Below are positions 16,643-26,059 of a stretch of DNA of 64,000 nucleotides, in pieces (the stretch's first letter is position 1; the number at the start of each line of letters is the position of its first letter). The position numbers were made by a program, and so were the translations under genes. The stretch is taken from assembly GCA_050633105.1 (NCBI GenBank), contig JBOEFW010000042.1:10199-74198 (forward strand). Direction: 5' to 3'. Below the pieces are notes generated by a model, which was not told the DNA's origin, did no database searches, and was given only the letters and a program-made list of their open reading frames with translations. Source of the DNA: Aureispira sp050633105 (GTDB taxonomy: Bacteria; Bacteroidota; Bacteroidia; Chitinophagales; Saprospiraceae).

Positions 16643-18034
16643 TTAGTACTCAAATTCCATGTTGGGAGATGGAAAGCCAAACAGGTGGTTTGTTTTGATA
16701 TAACGGGCAACCTTGGGCGTTACAAAATCTTCCCAGCCTTCTTCATCATCGCGTAATTTATTAAGCACATCAATAGCGTAAATGCGCAACAAACTAGGAT
16801 CATAATGCTCCACATCAATTACATGGCGGTTTTCCATGATGTGTTTGTATAAATAGCGAATGCCTTCTGGAATAGGCAAATTGCGGCAAGTCATCAACTG
16901 GTCGCCATCTTCGCTATAGGAAGGATAAACTAAAATACGCACATTACGCGTAAATATTTCTCCATAAGAAGTAATCAAACGACCATCTATGTTTTGATAA
17001 TAATTTCTATTGATTACCTCCAACAAACTCTTGGCGCCAATTACAATTCCCAGTTTAGCAATTCGATAGGCGGACAAATAATCAATAAGGTTTTTATATT
17101 GTGGGCAATTACTAATCATCACATATTGCCCCAAGTAATTGAGCAAAGAGACACGATCTAAGTAATCTTTATAATTCACTTTACCAGTATCTCTTGAAAG
17201 ATCGTCAAGCGTCATTTCAGCCAAAATACTGGTTCCTCTAGAAGAAATATCTTCCTCCATTGCAAATTGTTGAGCAGCAGCTTTTATTCGATCTAAAGTG
17301 CGTAAAGTTGCTGGTCGAAAGCTTCCTCGAACCACTAAAGCATTGTGCTTGTACATAAACTCTGAAGGATGCACAGGCATTCCATTGGAATCAATAATAG
17401 CTACTTTAGTCATTTTTTGTTTGACCAATTCCAACGCTACCAAACGATTATCAACCATTTGAAATTGAGGCCCCTTTATACGCAGCAAATCAATTTTAAC
17501 ACGATTTCTAATCCCTTCCAACAAGGAATGCATGAGTTGTGTATAATCGTTATTATAATGATAACAAGCATAAACAATGTTCACTCCTAACATACCAACA
17601 GCTTGCTGTTGCAAGGCAGTATCGTTATCCNNCTCTCGCGGATGCAGCTGAAATCGCAGGCCCAACCAGCCTTGGCCCTTATTTGTTTTGTGATAATTGA
17701 GTGTTTCTACCGTATCTGCAAAGGCAAACAAACGGCATTTGGGGCGAGCCGCGCTCAAACGATCCATCATCAAAGCATACTCATGGTCCAACATTTTATA
17801 CAACCTAGATTCACAAACATAACGGCCTTTTTTCTCCACTCCATAGATGTCGTCACTCACAAGCTTATCGTAAGCGGAGATGGTTTTCGCAATTGTTCCA
17901 GAAGAAGCGCCCGCCTTAAAGAAGTATTGGGCAACTTCCTGCCCAGCACCAATCTCCGCAAAGGAGCCATAGGTATTGGGATCTAGATTAATTTCGAGGG
18001 CTTTCTGTAATGGTTCAAGAATTTGTGTTGGCAT
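16643..18034 (-). CDS. conserved uncharacterised cytoplasmic protein (contains 2-base N gap)
   Basis: 463 residues of a conserved family found in Bacteroidota and some other phyla. Its marker is near the N-terminus: FAEIGAGQEVAQYFFKAG and TIAKTISAYDKLVSDDIYG. Some genomes label such proteins 'TonB-dependent receptor', which is wrong: there is no signal peptide or barrel. Other conserved parts are LFAFADTVETLNYH, GWLGLRFQLHP and GVNIVYACYHY. The function is unknown to me. Two Ns at about 17631-17632 make one codon (residue 135) unreadable while the frame is kept, so the true sequence there could also hold a small indel. Confidence 0.8.
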   Translation of the reverse strand: MPTQILEPLQKALEINLDPNTYGSFAEIGAGQEVAQYFFKAGASSGTIAKTISAYDKLVSDDIYGVEKKGRYVCESRLYKMLDHEYALMMDRLSAARPKCRLFAFADTVETLNYHKTNKGQGWLGLRFQLHPREXDNDTALQQQAVGMLGVNIVYACYHYNNDYTQLMHSLLEGIRNRVKIDLLRIKGPQFQMVDNRLVALELVKQKMTKVAIIDSNGMPVHPSEFMYKHNALVVRGSFRPATLRTLDRIKAAAQQFAMEEDISSRGTSILAEMTLDDLSRDTGKVNYKDYLDRVSLLNYLGQYVMISNCPQYKNLIDYLSAYRIAKLGIVIGAKSLLEVINRNYYQNIDGRLITSYGEIFTRNVRILVYPSYSEDGDQLMTCRNLPIPEGIRYLYKHIMENRHVIDVEHYDPSLLRIYAIDVLNKLRDDEEGWEDFVTPKVARYIKTNHLFGFPSPNMEFEY

Positions 18035-18352
18035 AATTTAACGGACGTAGTGGTTCTATTTTTTCTGAAAGAGCATCTTCTAGTTGGCTTCTTCTTTTTA
18101 TTACTCCCCAATTTATGAATTATAAGCTTCTTGTACAAAAATAATTCCCAAACAAAACAATACATTTTTGTAAACCTCTTAAAGTCACTTTTTATAACAA
18201 CTCAAGCCAACGACTCAAAAAGCTTGCTTTTACAAAAAAGAAGCACAACAAATTTATTTGATTATTTTTTATTAGATCTTATTACAATTATTTAACATTC
18301 ATTAATGTTCGCCTATTTTAAGTCCTGCCTGTTGTCCCGACAAATACCAATA

Positions 18353-18471
18353 AGAGTTTGTTTAAAATTNNNNNNNNNNNNNNNNNNNNNNNNNNNNNNN
18401 NNNNNNNNNNNNNNNNNNNNNNNNNNNNNNNNNNNNNNNNNNNNNNNNNNNNAAAAATTTAAACAGGCTCT
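18353..18471 (+). repeat. dispersed repeat with inverted ends, copy 1 (83 Ns inside)
   Basis: The left end AGAGTTTGTTTAAAATT and right end AATTTAAACAGGCTCT are imperfect inverted repeats of each other (AGAG-N3-GTTTAAA). The same two ends flank copies at 44367-44432 and 57445-57624, all in the same orientation. Bases 18370-18452 are N. It lies between genes. Confidence 0.75.
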
Positions 18472-18811
18472 AAAGTGCTGTTACGACGAAGCATTACTTC
18501 TGAATAGTCTTAGGGAATTATTACAAACGTTAAAACAACCTACGATCAAATATTGAGAAGAGCCCCCAAACAAACGGGCAACCAACAAGGAGTTCCCAAG
18601 CCTTATAACAACATTAGAATTAAGTTAGCACAAAAAACGAGAGATAATTTTATTTTATAGTGCATATGAATGCTTCACGATCTATCTACCTTCTTTAGCT
18701 TAATTATCCTCCTCTTCCTACATTGCACCTCAAAAAGCAACTCACACAACAACTCCTACTTACTTGCTACTTAATTTATAGAGCATAGACAGGAGTTTAA
18801 GTAAAAAAGTT

Positions 18812-18819
18812 TACCTTTG
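18812..18819 (+). promoter_or_regulatory. candidate -7 element for the GT2 gene
   Basis: TACCTTTG is an exact TAnnTTTG match 52 bp upstream of the GT2 start. No TTTG is seen at the -33 position. Confidence 0.45.
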
Positions 18820-18871
18820 ATTCTTATTAATAAAACCACTTGCCCCAACAAGTAAAGAATACAGGTATTGA

Positions 18872-19621
18872 ATGTCTGATCGTACGGAGAACGTGAATTT
18901 GAGTATTGTGTTACCTTGTTACAATCCCTTGCCCGATTGGTCAAACACGATTGTAGTTGCTATGCAAGAGTTGCAGCAACGCCTTCCTCACGTTGTTTTT
19001 CAATTAATCATTGTGAATGATGGCTCTAAGACTGCCATTGCTCCAGATGATTTAAAAGCGATTGAAGCGGCCGTTTCCGATTTCCAATTTATTACTTATG
19101 AAGAGAATCGTGGAAAAGGGTACGCCCTTCGCCAAGGTATGGCAGCGGTTCGCTATGAGCTTTGTATTTACACGGATATTGATTTTCCTTACACTACTGA
19201 TAGTTTTTTAGCGTTATTTGAGCGCTTACAAGAGCCTAGCTTAGATGTTATTGTTGGTGTTCGTGATGCACAGTATTATCAACATGTTCCTCTTTTTAGG
19301 AAGTTCATCTCTAAGATTTTGCGTTTCTTTATCAAGCTGTTATTAAGAATAAAAATCACGGATACACAATGTGGTATCAAAGGCTTTAATACAGCAGGGC
19401 GTACTATTTTCTCCCAAACAGAGATTGATCGTTATTTATTTGATTTAGAATTTGTCTTTCTGACCTCTAATAATAAACGCCTAACCATTACATCTATCCC
19501 TGTTACATTAAAACCAGAAATCATTTTCTCCCGAGTCAATCTAAAGATCTTATTAACAGAAAGCAGGAGCTTTTTAAAGCTGTTTTTCAAGTCTTTTTTA
19601 GGGAGTAAGTCTACTAAATAA
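18872..19621 (+). CDS. family 2 glycosyltransferase (dolichyl/polyprenyl-phosphate type)
   Basis: 249 residues with a GT-A fold. LSIVLPCYNP opens the nucleotide-binding core, LIIVNDGSK is the first acidic site, NRGKGYALRQGM the usual GT2 loop, and YTDIDFPYT the DxD-like metal site. DTQCGIKGF (about 170) is typical of the polyprenyl-phosphate mannose/glucose synthase branch. No membrane helices are seen, although a basic, hydrophobic C-terminus may touch the membrane. It would charge a lipid carrier with a sugar, which the GT-C-like protein 8 bp downstream could then use. The two genes form an evident operon. Confidence 0.88.
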   Translation: MSDRTENVNLSIVLPCYNPLPDWSNTIVVAMQELQQRLPHVVFQLIIVNDGSKTAIAPDDLKAIEAAVSDFQFITYEENRGKGYALRQGMAAVRYELCIYTDIDFPYTTDSFLALFERLQEPSLDVIVGVRDAQYYQHVPLFRKFISKILRFFIKLLLRIKITDTQCGIKGFNTAGRTIFSQTEIDRYLFDLEFVFLTSNNKRLTITSIPVTLKPEIIFSRVNLKILLTESRSFLKLFFKSFLGSKSTK

Positions 19622-19629
19622 TAGCCCTC

Positions 19630-21990
19630 ATGCGTGGTCGTTTATTATCAAAAGAGAATATCCTTATTCTCGTTTTACAAGCCATTTTGTGTCTTATTGC
19701 TTTCAATAAATTCTTCGTCCATCCTACGGATACGATGTTCATGGATTTATTTGATGGAATCAAGAACTACTTCACCTTTCAGAGCTATCTGCAACAAGAT
19801 GCCAGTGTTGGGCTAGCCTTAGTTCAGGGACACGCTTATCCTTTTGGGGATTATTTGTTTTACGCCGATTTGACCCCTACGATTGCCGTTCCCCTACGCT
19901 TATTCTCGATCTATGTTTATGATATTTCTGATTATGGCATTCCCATTTTCAATTGGATCATTATTTTGTTGCATTGGATAACGGCCTTAGTAGCCTATCG
20001 ACTGACCAAACACTTTGTAAAAACGCCTTGGTTGGCGGTGGTTTTGGCCATTAGTTTTACTTGGATTAACCCACAACTAGGCCGTTTGGGCAATGGTCAT
20101 TTTAACTTGAGTGTCAGTCTATTTATTGTTATGACACTTTTGTTTTTGGTTCATATTTATAAAGGGTACCAAGCCGACCCTGAGCGTTATTTTAGTACAC
20201 ATAAAGCTACTTTAGGCGCGCTATTAGCTACTTTGTATTTCGCCTCTTTCACCCACTTATACTTCCTTCCTATTTTGGGAATTACAATAGGCTTTTTTGC
20301 CTTATTTCATGCGCTTGAACTTAAGTTTAAGCAACAACAAAGCTGGGTGAATAGCCTAAAACCTTTGGTGGTTATGGGAGCTCTTTGTTTTGCGGGATTG
20401 GTCTTAGTAATGGGAACCATTCTTATCGTGGATAGCTATTATTCCTTGCGTGCGGTTGGAAATTCTGCTTATGGCTTTTCAGAATGGGAGCTTTCTATTC
20501 CTTCTTTATTCACCGCTCGCGAATTCAATTACATCAGCTATTTGTTTTCTTATACAGAGCCGATTCATTATGAATCTAATTTGTATATGGGAGCCTTTAC
20601 GCTTTATAGTTTAACCTTCTTAGTATTGCTTAAATTCTTTGGTAAATCCATGTATTTATCCACAAAGACGCTCTTCATGAAACAGCCATTTTTAGGGCCA
20701 ATGCTTGGTGTAGGTTTTTGTTGCTTTTTTGTGGCCATGGGGGATGCTTATTATTTCCTAGACAACCAATATTTCTTTAAGAACTACTTCAATCCCTTCT
20801 TCTATTTACGAAAAATAGTAAGTACGATTGAGCAGTTCCGCTGTTTAGCACGCTTCTATTGGCCTGCCTTCTGGATCTTTAGTTTAGCTGTTGCTTCTTG
20901 TGTTGATTACTACTATAGAAACCATTCTAAGTCTTGGATGAAAGGAGTCGTTGGCGCTTTAGCTTTATTAGCGGTGTCTGATGCAAAAGATGTCGTTTCT
21001 TTTCAAAATAGAGCGTATTGGCCAAATTTCTTTACAAAAGCAAAAACAGAAACGGGGTATAAAGCCATTGATGCTATAGAGCATTCCAAGTATCAAGCAA
21101 TACTGCCGCTCCCTTATTTTCATAACAGTACAGAGCTAGATGGCCTTGTATTGAATGGAGGTGCTTATTATAATAAAGAGACACAACGCATCAGTCTATT
21201 GACCAATTTACCCATGATGAGTGTGCAAAGTTCACGCCTTCCTGTAACACACACTAGGCATTTGTTCTCGCTCTTCTTCCCTCCTTATCCTGATCAAGAG
21301 CTTCTTGATCAATTTAATGACCAACCCATCCTAGTCCTTTACCACAAGGACTTCCATGAAAAAATGGATACTTATGGTAGTTTTGACATTCCACCTGTTA
21401 GTCCTGCTAAAGATGTGGTTTGGAATGGCCAATCATTACCTACTTATTACAACATGAAAAAGATAAGTGAAGATGAGACTTATATCGTTTACGAGTGGGA
21501 CCCTAAAGCCATCAATGCCAGCAATGTAGATGCCCAAGAACAAGATTGGGATATGGAAAACATTGCCGTCACTACTCCAATGAGTGCCGCTGATAGTAGC
21601 CAAAACAACTATTTAGAAGTTCTAATGAGTCAAAATACCCTAAGTCAACAACATGCACACGCTGGAAAACAAGGGGTCATGGTCTCGCCAGAAAATAAAA
21701 TTGTCTTACAACATGTCTTACACCAAGTTGTCCCTGGCACTAGTATAGAAATGACGCTTTGGCGGCACCGCTCTGCAACTAATGGTGCCTTTGTTGCAGA
21801 AGGCAAAGATTACTTCCAAAGCCAAGAGGTTGTTCTCCAAGAAGAAGAAGATTGGCAACAAATTAAGGCTTCTTTCTTCCTTCCTCTAGATTATCAAGGG
21901 ACTATGCTAAAACTGCATTATTGGAATGCGACTGCTGTACCTGTTTATATTGATGATTTTTCTATTAAAGTTTATACACCGATTCAATAA
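19630..21990 (+). CDS. large polytopic membrane protein, GT-C-like glycosyltransferase candidate
   Basis: 786 residues. About 10-12 hydrophobic segments fill residues 10-450, and the first extracytoplasmic loop is acidic (TDTMFMDLFDGIKNYF), as in GT-C enzymes that take sugars from lipid carriers. The C-terminal 300 residues are soluble, ending in a beta-sandwich-like part (FFLPLDYQGTMLKLHYWN) that may bind carbohydrate or polymer. The gene follows the polyprenyl-phosphate GT2 gene after 8 bp, a pairing that supports transfer of a lipid-linked sugar outside the membrane. No specific family name can be given with certainty. Confidence 0.75.
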   Translation: MRGRLLSKENILILVLQAILCLIAFNKFFVHPTDTMFMDLFDGIKNYFTFQSYLQQDASVGLALVQGHAYPFGDYLFYADLTPTIAVPLRLFSIYVYDISDYGIPIFNWIIILLHWITALVAYRLTKHFVKTPWLAVVLAISFTWINPQLGRLGNGHFNLSVSLFIVMTLLFLVHIYKGYQADPERYFSTHKATLGALLATLYFASFTHLYFLPILGITIGFFALFHALELKFKQQQSWVNSLKPLVVMGALCFAGLVLVMGTILIVDSYYSLRAVGNSAYGFSEWELSIPSLFTAREFNYISYLFSYTEPIHYESNLYMGAFTLYSLTFLVLLKFFGKSMYLSTKTLFMKQPFLGPMLGVGFCCFFVAMGDAYYFLDNQYFFKNYFNPFFYLRKIVSTIEQFRCLARFYWPAFWIFSLAVASCVDYYYRNHSKSWMKGVVGALALLAVSDAKDVVSFQNRAYWPNFFTKAKTETGYKAIDAIEHSKYQAILPLPYFHNSTELDGLVLNGGAYYNKETQRISLLTNLPMMSVQSSRLPVTHTRHLFSLFFPPYPDQELLDQFNDQPILVLYHKDFHEKMDTYGSFDIPPVSPAKDVVWNGQSLPTYYNMKKISEDETYIVYEWDPKAINASNVDAQEQDWDMENIAVTTPMSAADSSQNNYLEVLMSQNTLSQQHAHAGKQGVMVSPENKIVLQHVLHQVVPGTSIEMTLWRHRSATNGAFVAEGKDYFQSQEVVLQEEEDWQQIKASFFLPLDYQGTMLKLHYWNATAVPVYIDDFSIKVYTPIQ

Positions 21991-22062
21991 GTTGATAGCA
22001 TACCATAAAACAAAAAACAGCTCTACCATAGAAAGATCAAGTACCACAACCATGTTGAAATA

Positions 22063-22302
22063 ATGCACATAGAATTCAATAAACTTGGAGTAATTGTAGA
22101 ATCTAAAGACAAAGCCTATTTGTCAGACAACATATACATAGAAACAGAGGATATCAACAGTAATTTTTGTTGCATCATAATAACAGACGCATTGGGAAGC
22201 GGTGATGAAGTGTGTAGCATTGATGGTTTAGAAGAAACTTTTAAGGAACGTGGATGGGTGGTAGAATGGGGCGACTGTATTCTTCCTCAGCAACATTCAT
22301 AA
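22063..22302 (+). CDS. small hypothetical protein
   Basis: 79 residues, acidic, with no signal peptide or membrane segment. It contains four cysteines (FCC, VCS, GDC) and a central hydrophobic strand (IIITDALGSGDE). I do not recognise it. It follows the GT-C-like gene by 72 bp on the same strand and its codon use looks coding, but with this length chance cannot be fully excluded. Confidence 0.5.
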   Translation: MHIEFNKLGVIVESKDKAYLSDNIYIETEDINSNFCCIIITDALGSGDEVCSIDGLEETFKERGWVVEWGDCILPQQHS

Positions 22303-22327
22303 ATAAAATAGTTGTATCACCAGGCCG

Positions 22328-25264
22328 TTATTCCTTTGGAACATCCAATGCCTCCCATAAAACCTCCACCAAGTGCAAGGCTGTTCGAGCTGTTCCATCT
22401 GCGATTTGATGTCTACAACTTGTTCCAGAAGCAACAATAATAGTATCTACAGGAGCCTTTTTAATGGTAGGAAATAAAACTAAATCTCCAACCGCTTGGC
22501 TCAACTCGTAGTGTTCTTTTTCATAACCAAAAGAACCAGCCATGCCACAACAGCCAGCAGGAATCAACTCCACATTGTAATTTTCAGGTAAGGATAAAGT
22601 CCAAATAGCCTCTTCTATGTTGCCCAAAGATTTTTGATGACAATGTCCATGTAACAAGAGTTGTTTTTTTGCTTTAGTAAAAACGGAAGCCGTAATTTTT
22701 CCTTGTTGTATTTCCTTCGCCAAGAACTCTTCTATCATTAGCGCCTGTTTTCCAATCCTCTTAGCAGCAGCAACCAAAGGCACCTCTACCAATCGAGGAT
22801 ATTCATCTCGAAAACTTAAAATAGCAGAAGGCTCTATTCCAATTAATGGTGTTGTTTCTTTCAATAATTCTTTAAAAATACGAACGTTTTCATTCGCCAT
22901 TTTTTTAGCACGAATCAATAAGCCTTTAGAAATCGCAGCACGGCCACTTTCTGGATGCTCCACCAATTGAACATGGTATCCTAATGCAGTTAATAGTTGA
23001 ATTCCTTTGATACCGATGGTGGTATCGTTCCAATTTGTAAATTCATCACAAAAAAGATAAACAAGTTCCTTTTGTCCTTGCTCCTTTTTGTAATTTTTTT
23101 GATACCATTGACGCAAGCTAAATTTATGAATACTAGGCAAAGAACGTTCCTGAGCCACTCCTAGAACTTTCTTTGCCAGCCCACTTAAAATGTTATTTTG
23201 CAGGAAAAAATTATATAAACTAGGAAACACTCCACCAAGCTGATTAAAGGTATTGATATATGCAAAGGCTTTAGCTCTTAAAGGAATACCATTACTTTTA
23301 TAATATTGGTGCAGAAACTCTGCTTTCAAAGTAGCAATATCTACATTTGAAGGACATTCTGACGCACAAGCTTTACAAGACAGACAAAGATCCATCACTG
23401 TTTTAATTTCTTCTTGATCAAAGGGGTTTTCTTGCTCGCTTTGCGTTAGAAACTCTCGAAGAACGTTTGCTCTAGCACGGGTCGTCTCTTGTTCGTTTCG
23501 AGTAGCTTGATAACTGGGGCACATCGTCCCTCCTGCCAAGGGTAATTTCCGACAATCACCAGAACCATTACACTTTTCAGCAGCGCGTAGCAATCCACCA
23601 GTAGCCGAAAAATCAAAGACGGTCGCCAGTTCTTTGGTTGGAACATCCGCTTTATAACGCAGAGCACTGTTCATTGGAGGCGTATCCACAATTTTGTTTG
23701 GATTAAAAATATACTGGCTATCCCAAGTGTACTTAATTCTTTGGAAGAGCTCATAATTGATTGGACCAACCACCAAAGGAATAAAAGCTCCCCGCAAACG
23801 ACCATCTCCATGTTCCCCACTCAATGATCCTCCATATTTCTTAACCAATCGAGCGGAAGCTTCACTGATTTGATGAAATTGCTCCACATCTGTGGACTTC
23901 TTTAAATTTAGGATAGGACGTACGTGCAATTCTCCTGCACCTGCATGGGCATAAATCACTTGTTGTTGTCCAAAACTCTCCATCATTACACCCATTTCTT
24001 GAATGTAATCTGCTAAATCATCCAATGCCACAGCGGTGTCCTCTATACAAGCAACGGCTTTTTTATCGCCAGGAAGATTAGCCAGTAAGCCTAAACCTGC
24101 CTTCCTTAATTCTCGCGCATTATTCGTTTTTTCAGGAGGAATAATGGGAAACGCATAGCCCATTTGTTGCTGCTTCAATTCCTCTATTAATATTTGTGCT
24201 TTTTGATTCGCCTCCTCAACTGTCTCTCCTCTAAATTCAATCATTAAAACGGCTGCTGGATCGCCTTCAATAAACCAGCGATTCTTTTTCTGTTTGATGT
24301 TCTCTTTCGTGCAATCCAAGATGATTTTATCCACCAATTCACATTGACTTGGCTGATGTTGCATTGTGAGTTGCGTCGCTCGCAAACTTTCATCAATCGT
24401 ATTAAAATGAGCGGCTAAAATAACAGCATGAGGCGCTTGCAATGGATCTAAATGAAGGGTTATTGCTGTAGTAAAAGCAAGAGTTCCTTCTGATCCACAC
24501 AATAATTTACAGAAGTTAAAAGGAGCATTATTATCAGAAAACAATTCTGTTTCTAACAGATAGTCTACCGCATATCCTGTATTTCTTCTATGAATACTTG
24601 ATTTAGGAAAATCTGCTCGTATACTTTCCTTTATCCTAGCATCCTTTAGTTCTGTATCCATCTGCTGGTACAATTGTCCTTCTAAGCTGTTTAATTTTGT
24701 TTTTTCTAAGAAGGTCGCTTTATCTACCGCTTGGAAATCCACTTCGGAACCATCTGCTAATAAGGTTTGGAGAGCAATTACATGTTCTCGTGTAGAACCA
24801 TAAACAATAGACGTGGTTCCCGAAGAATTATTCCCTACCATCCCTCCAATCGTTGCCCGATTCGCCGTTGAAGTAATGGGACTAAAAAATAAGCCATGAG
24901 GTTGGAGAAAGGCATTTAATTCATCTCTAATCACACCAGGTTGCACCCGCACCCATTGTTCTTCTTTGTTGAATTCTAGAATACGGTTAAAGTGTTTGGA
25001 AATATCCACCACAATCCCCTTCCCAACGACCTGACCAGCCAACGAGGTTCCTGCTGCTCTTGGAATAAGAAATGTTTGGTGTTCTTTTGCAAAGTGAATC
25101 AACTTCTTTAAATCGGCATTATGTTTAGGTATCGCTACCGCCAATGGCAATTCTCGATAGACAGAGGCATCTGTCGCATAAATCACCCGCATTAAATCGC
25201 TGTGGTGCAACGCTCCCTCTAGTTCTTCTGCCAACTTTGTTAAACTTGTTTTATTGATTCTCAT
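22328..25264 (-). CDS. fused FAD-linked / iron-sulphur dehydrogenase (GlcD-GlcF type, YdiJ-like)
   Basis: 978 residues. The N-terminal half is a vanillyl-alcohol-oxidase-type FAD domain: RAAGTSLAGQVVGKGIVVD and GGMVGNNSSGTTSIVYGSTR. It is followed by the FAD-oxidase C domain with HAGAGELHVRP and GGSLSGEHGDGRLRG. The second half has ferredoxin-like cysteines (CNGSGDCRKL...MCPSYQATR; CLSCKACASECPSN) and two CCG-type blocks (HGHCHQK; AGCCGMAGSFG). Such fusions oxidise 2-hydroxy acids (D-lactate, glycolate or 2-hydroxyglutarate) and pass electrons to the respiratory chain; the substrate is not fixed by the sequence. All cofactor motifs are intact. Confidence 0.92.
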   Translation of the reverse strand: MRINKTSLTKLAEELEGALHHSDLMRVIYATDASVYRELPLAVAIPKHNADLKKLIHFAKEHQTFLIPRAAGTSLAGQVVGKGIVVDISKHFNRILEFNKEEQWVRVQPGVIRDELNAFLQPHGLFFSPITSTANRATIGGMVGNNSSGTTSIVYGSTREHVIALQTLLADGSEVDFQAVDKATFLEKTKLNSLEGQLYQQMDTELKDARIKESIRADFPKSSIHRRNTGYAVDYLLETELFSDNNAPFNFCKLLCGSEGTLAFTTAITLHLDPLQAPHAVILAAHFNTIDESLRATQLTMQHQPSQCELVDKIILDCTKENIKQKKNRWFIEGDPAAVLMIEFRGETVEEANQKAQILIEELKQQQMGYAFPIIPPEKTNNARELRKAGLGLLANLPGDKKAVACIEDTAVALDDLADYIQEMGVMMESFGQQQVIYAHAGAGELHVRPILNLKKSTDVEQFHQISEASARLVKKYGGSLSGEHGDGRLRGAFIPLVVGPINYELFQRIKYTWDSQYIFNPNKIVDTPPMNSALRYKADVPTKELATVFDFSATGGLLRAAEKCNGSGDCRKLPLAGGTMCPSYQATRNEQETTRARANVLREFLTQSEQENPFDQEEIKTVMDLCLSCKACASECPSNVDIATLKAEFLHQYYKSNGIPLRAKAFAYINTFNQLGGVFPSLYNFFLQNNILSGLAKKVLGVAQERSLPSIHKFSLRQWYQKNYKKEQGQKELVYLFCDEFTNWNDTTIGIKGIQLLTALGYHVQLVEHPESGRAAISKGLLIRAKKMANENVRIFKELLKETTPLIGIEPSAILSFRDEYPRLVEVPLVAAAKRIGKQALMIEEFLAKEIQQGKITASVFTKAKKQLLLHGHCHQKSLGNIEEAIWTLSLPENYNVELIPAGCCGMAGSFGYEKEHYELSQAVGDLVLFPTIKKAPVDTIIVASGTSCRHQIADGTARTALHLVEVLWEALDVPKE

Positions 25265-25375
25265 ACTTTCTATTGTAAAATCTATTCCTATTAGTTAACC
25301 TGCTTAAGGAGCTTCTTTTCCTTTATAAAAAAGAATAGAAGCTGCCTAAACAAATCAAATTCCATTAATATAGGG

Positions 25376-26014
25376 TTACTCATACCCTTTTCCTTCCATT
25401 ACTAATGCCTCCTTCCCTTCTACAATTTCCAAAAAAGAGCGACTAGTCATTGGTTGGCTAAACATTGGAAAATCCTTCGCAATGGCATTCTCATGCTCTT
25501 CTAAACTCAAACCCGCACAACAATCCGTCAAAGTAATAACATTGTATCCATTCTCATAAGCGGTACGCATCGTAGATTCTACACAACAATTGGTTAAAAA
25601 ACCTGCTATTGCCACATTCTTAAATCCTTTGCTTCTTAGAATAAAATCTAAATTGGTACTGTGAAAAGCGCAAAGTCCTCTTTTTCCTTCAATTGTAATA
25701 TCTCCTGCTACAGGCTTTAAATCATCCTTGATTTCAGATCCCCAAGTGGTCTTTTTAAAGGCATTATTGTCTACAATACCCTTGATAATGCCATAGGGAG
25801 TTTTTGTGATTTCATTATAATCATCTGCAAAAACAATAGGAATGTGAATTATTTGAATGCCAGCAGCTCTAGCTTTTTCCACCAATGTACTGGTGTTCTC
25901 AAGCATATTCGTCGCCTCTATAACGTCCTTAACTGCATCGTGAAAGATACCGTCTTTAGAAGTGAAATCATTTTGAAATTCTATTAAAAGAATGGCTGTT
26001 TCTCTATTAATCAT
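25376..26014 (-). CDS. isochorismatase-like cysteine hydrolase
   Basis: 212 residues. The family triad is visible: Asp in LIEFQNDF (about residue 15), Lys in IEGKRGLCAF (about 110), and Cys in GFLTNCCVESTMR (about 145) with the cis-peptide loop before it. Members hydrolyse amides (nicotinamidase, N-carbamoyl amides) or isochorismate. The cysteine marks this as an amide hydrolase rather than an EntB-type isochorismatase. It is divergent, with a 45-bp gap, from an AraC regulator, which probably controls it. Confidence 0.9.
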   Translation of the reverse strand: MINRETAILLIEFQNDFTSKDGIFHDAVKDVIEATNMLENTSTLVEKARAAGIQIIHIPIVFADDYNEITKTPYGIIKGIVDNNAFKKTTWGSEIKDDLKPVAGDITIEGKRGLCAFHSTNLDFILRSKGFKNVAIAGFLTNCCVESTMRTAYENGYNVITLTDCCAGLSLEEHENAIAKDFPMFSQPMTSRSFLEIVEGKEALVMEGKGYE

Positions 26015-26059
26015 CTGTCAATTGTTTGTTTTAAAAATACGCCCTATCCCTTAATTAGA

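Larger units (their letters stand above)
18035..18871. other. 837-bp intergenic region containing repeat copy 1 and an assembly gap
   Basis: The left part is plain AT-rich DNA. Repeat copy 1 occupies 18353-18471 with 83 Ns inside. From 18472 to 18811 no ORF with coding character is seen, and reading frames crossing the gap are artefacts. At 18812-18819 TACCTTTG matches the -7 consensus and lies 52 bp before the GT2 gene. Confidence 0.6.

Noticed and set aside
16643..18034. Annotation as TonB-dependent receptor, as seen for relatives
   Set aside because: No signal peptide, plug or beta-barrel pattern; the protein looks cytoplasmic.
18305..18556. Reading frame across the N gap at 18370-18452
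   Set aside because: About a third is N and the flanks are repeat ends; no coding character.
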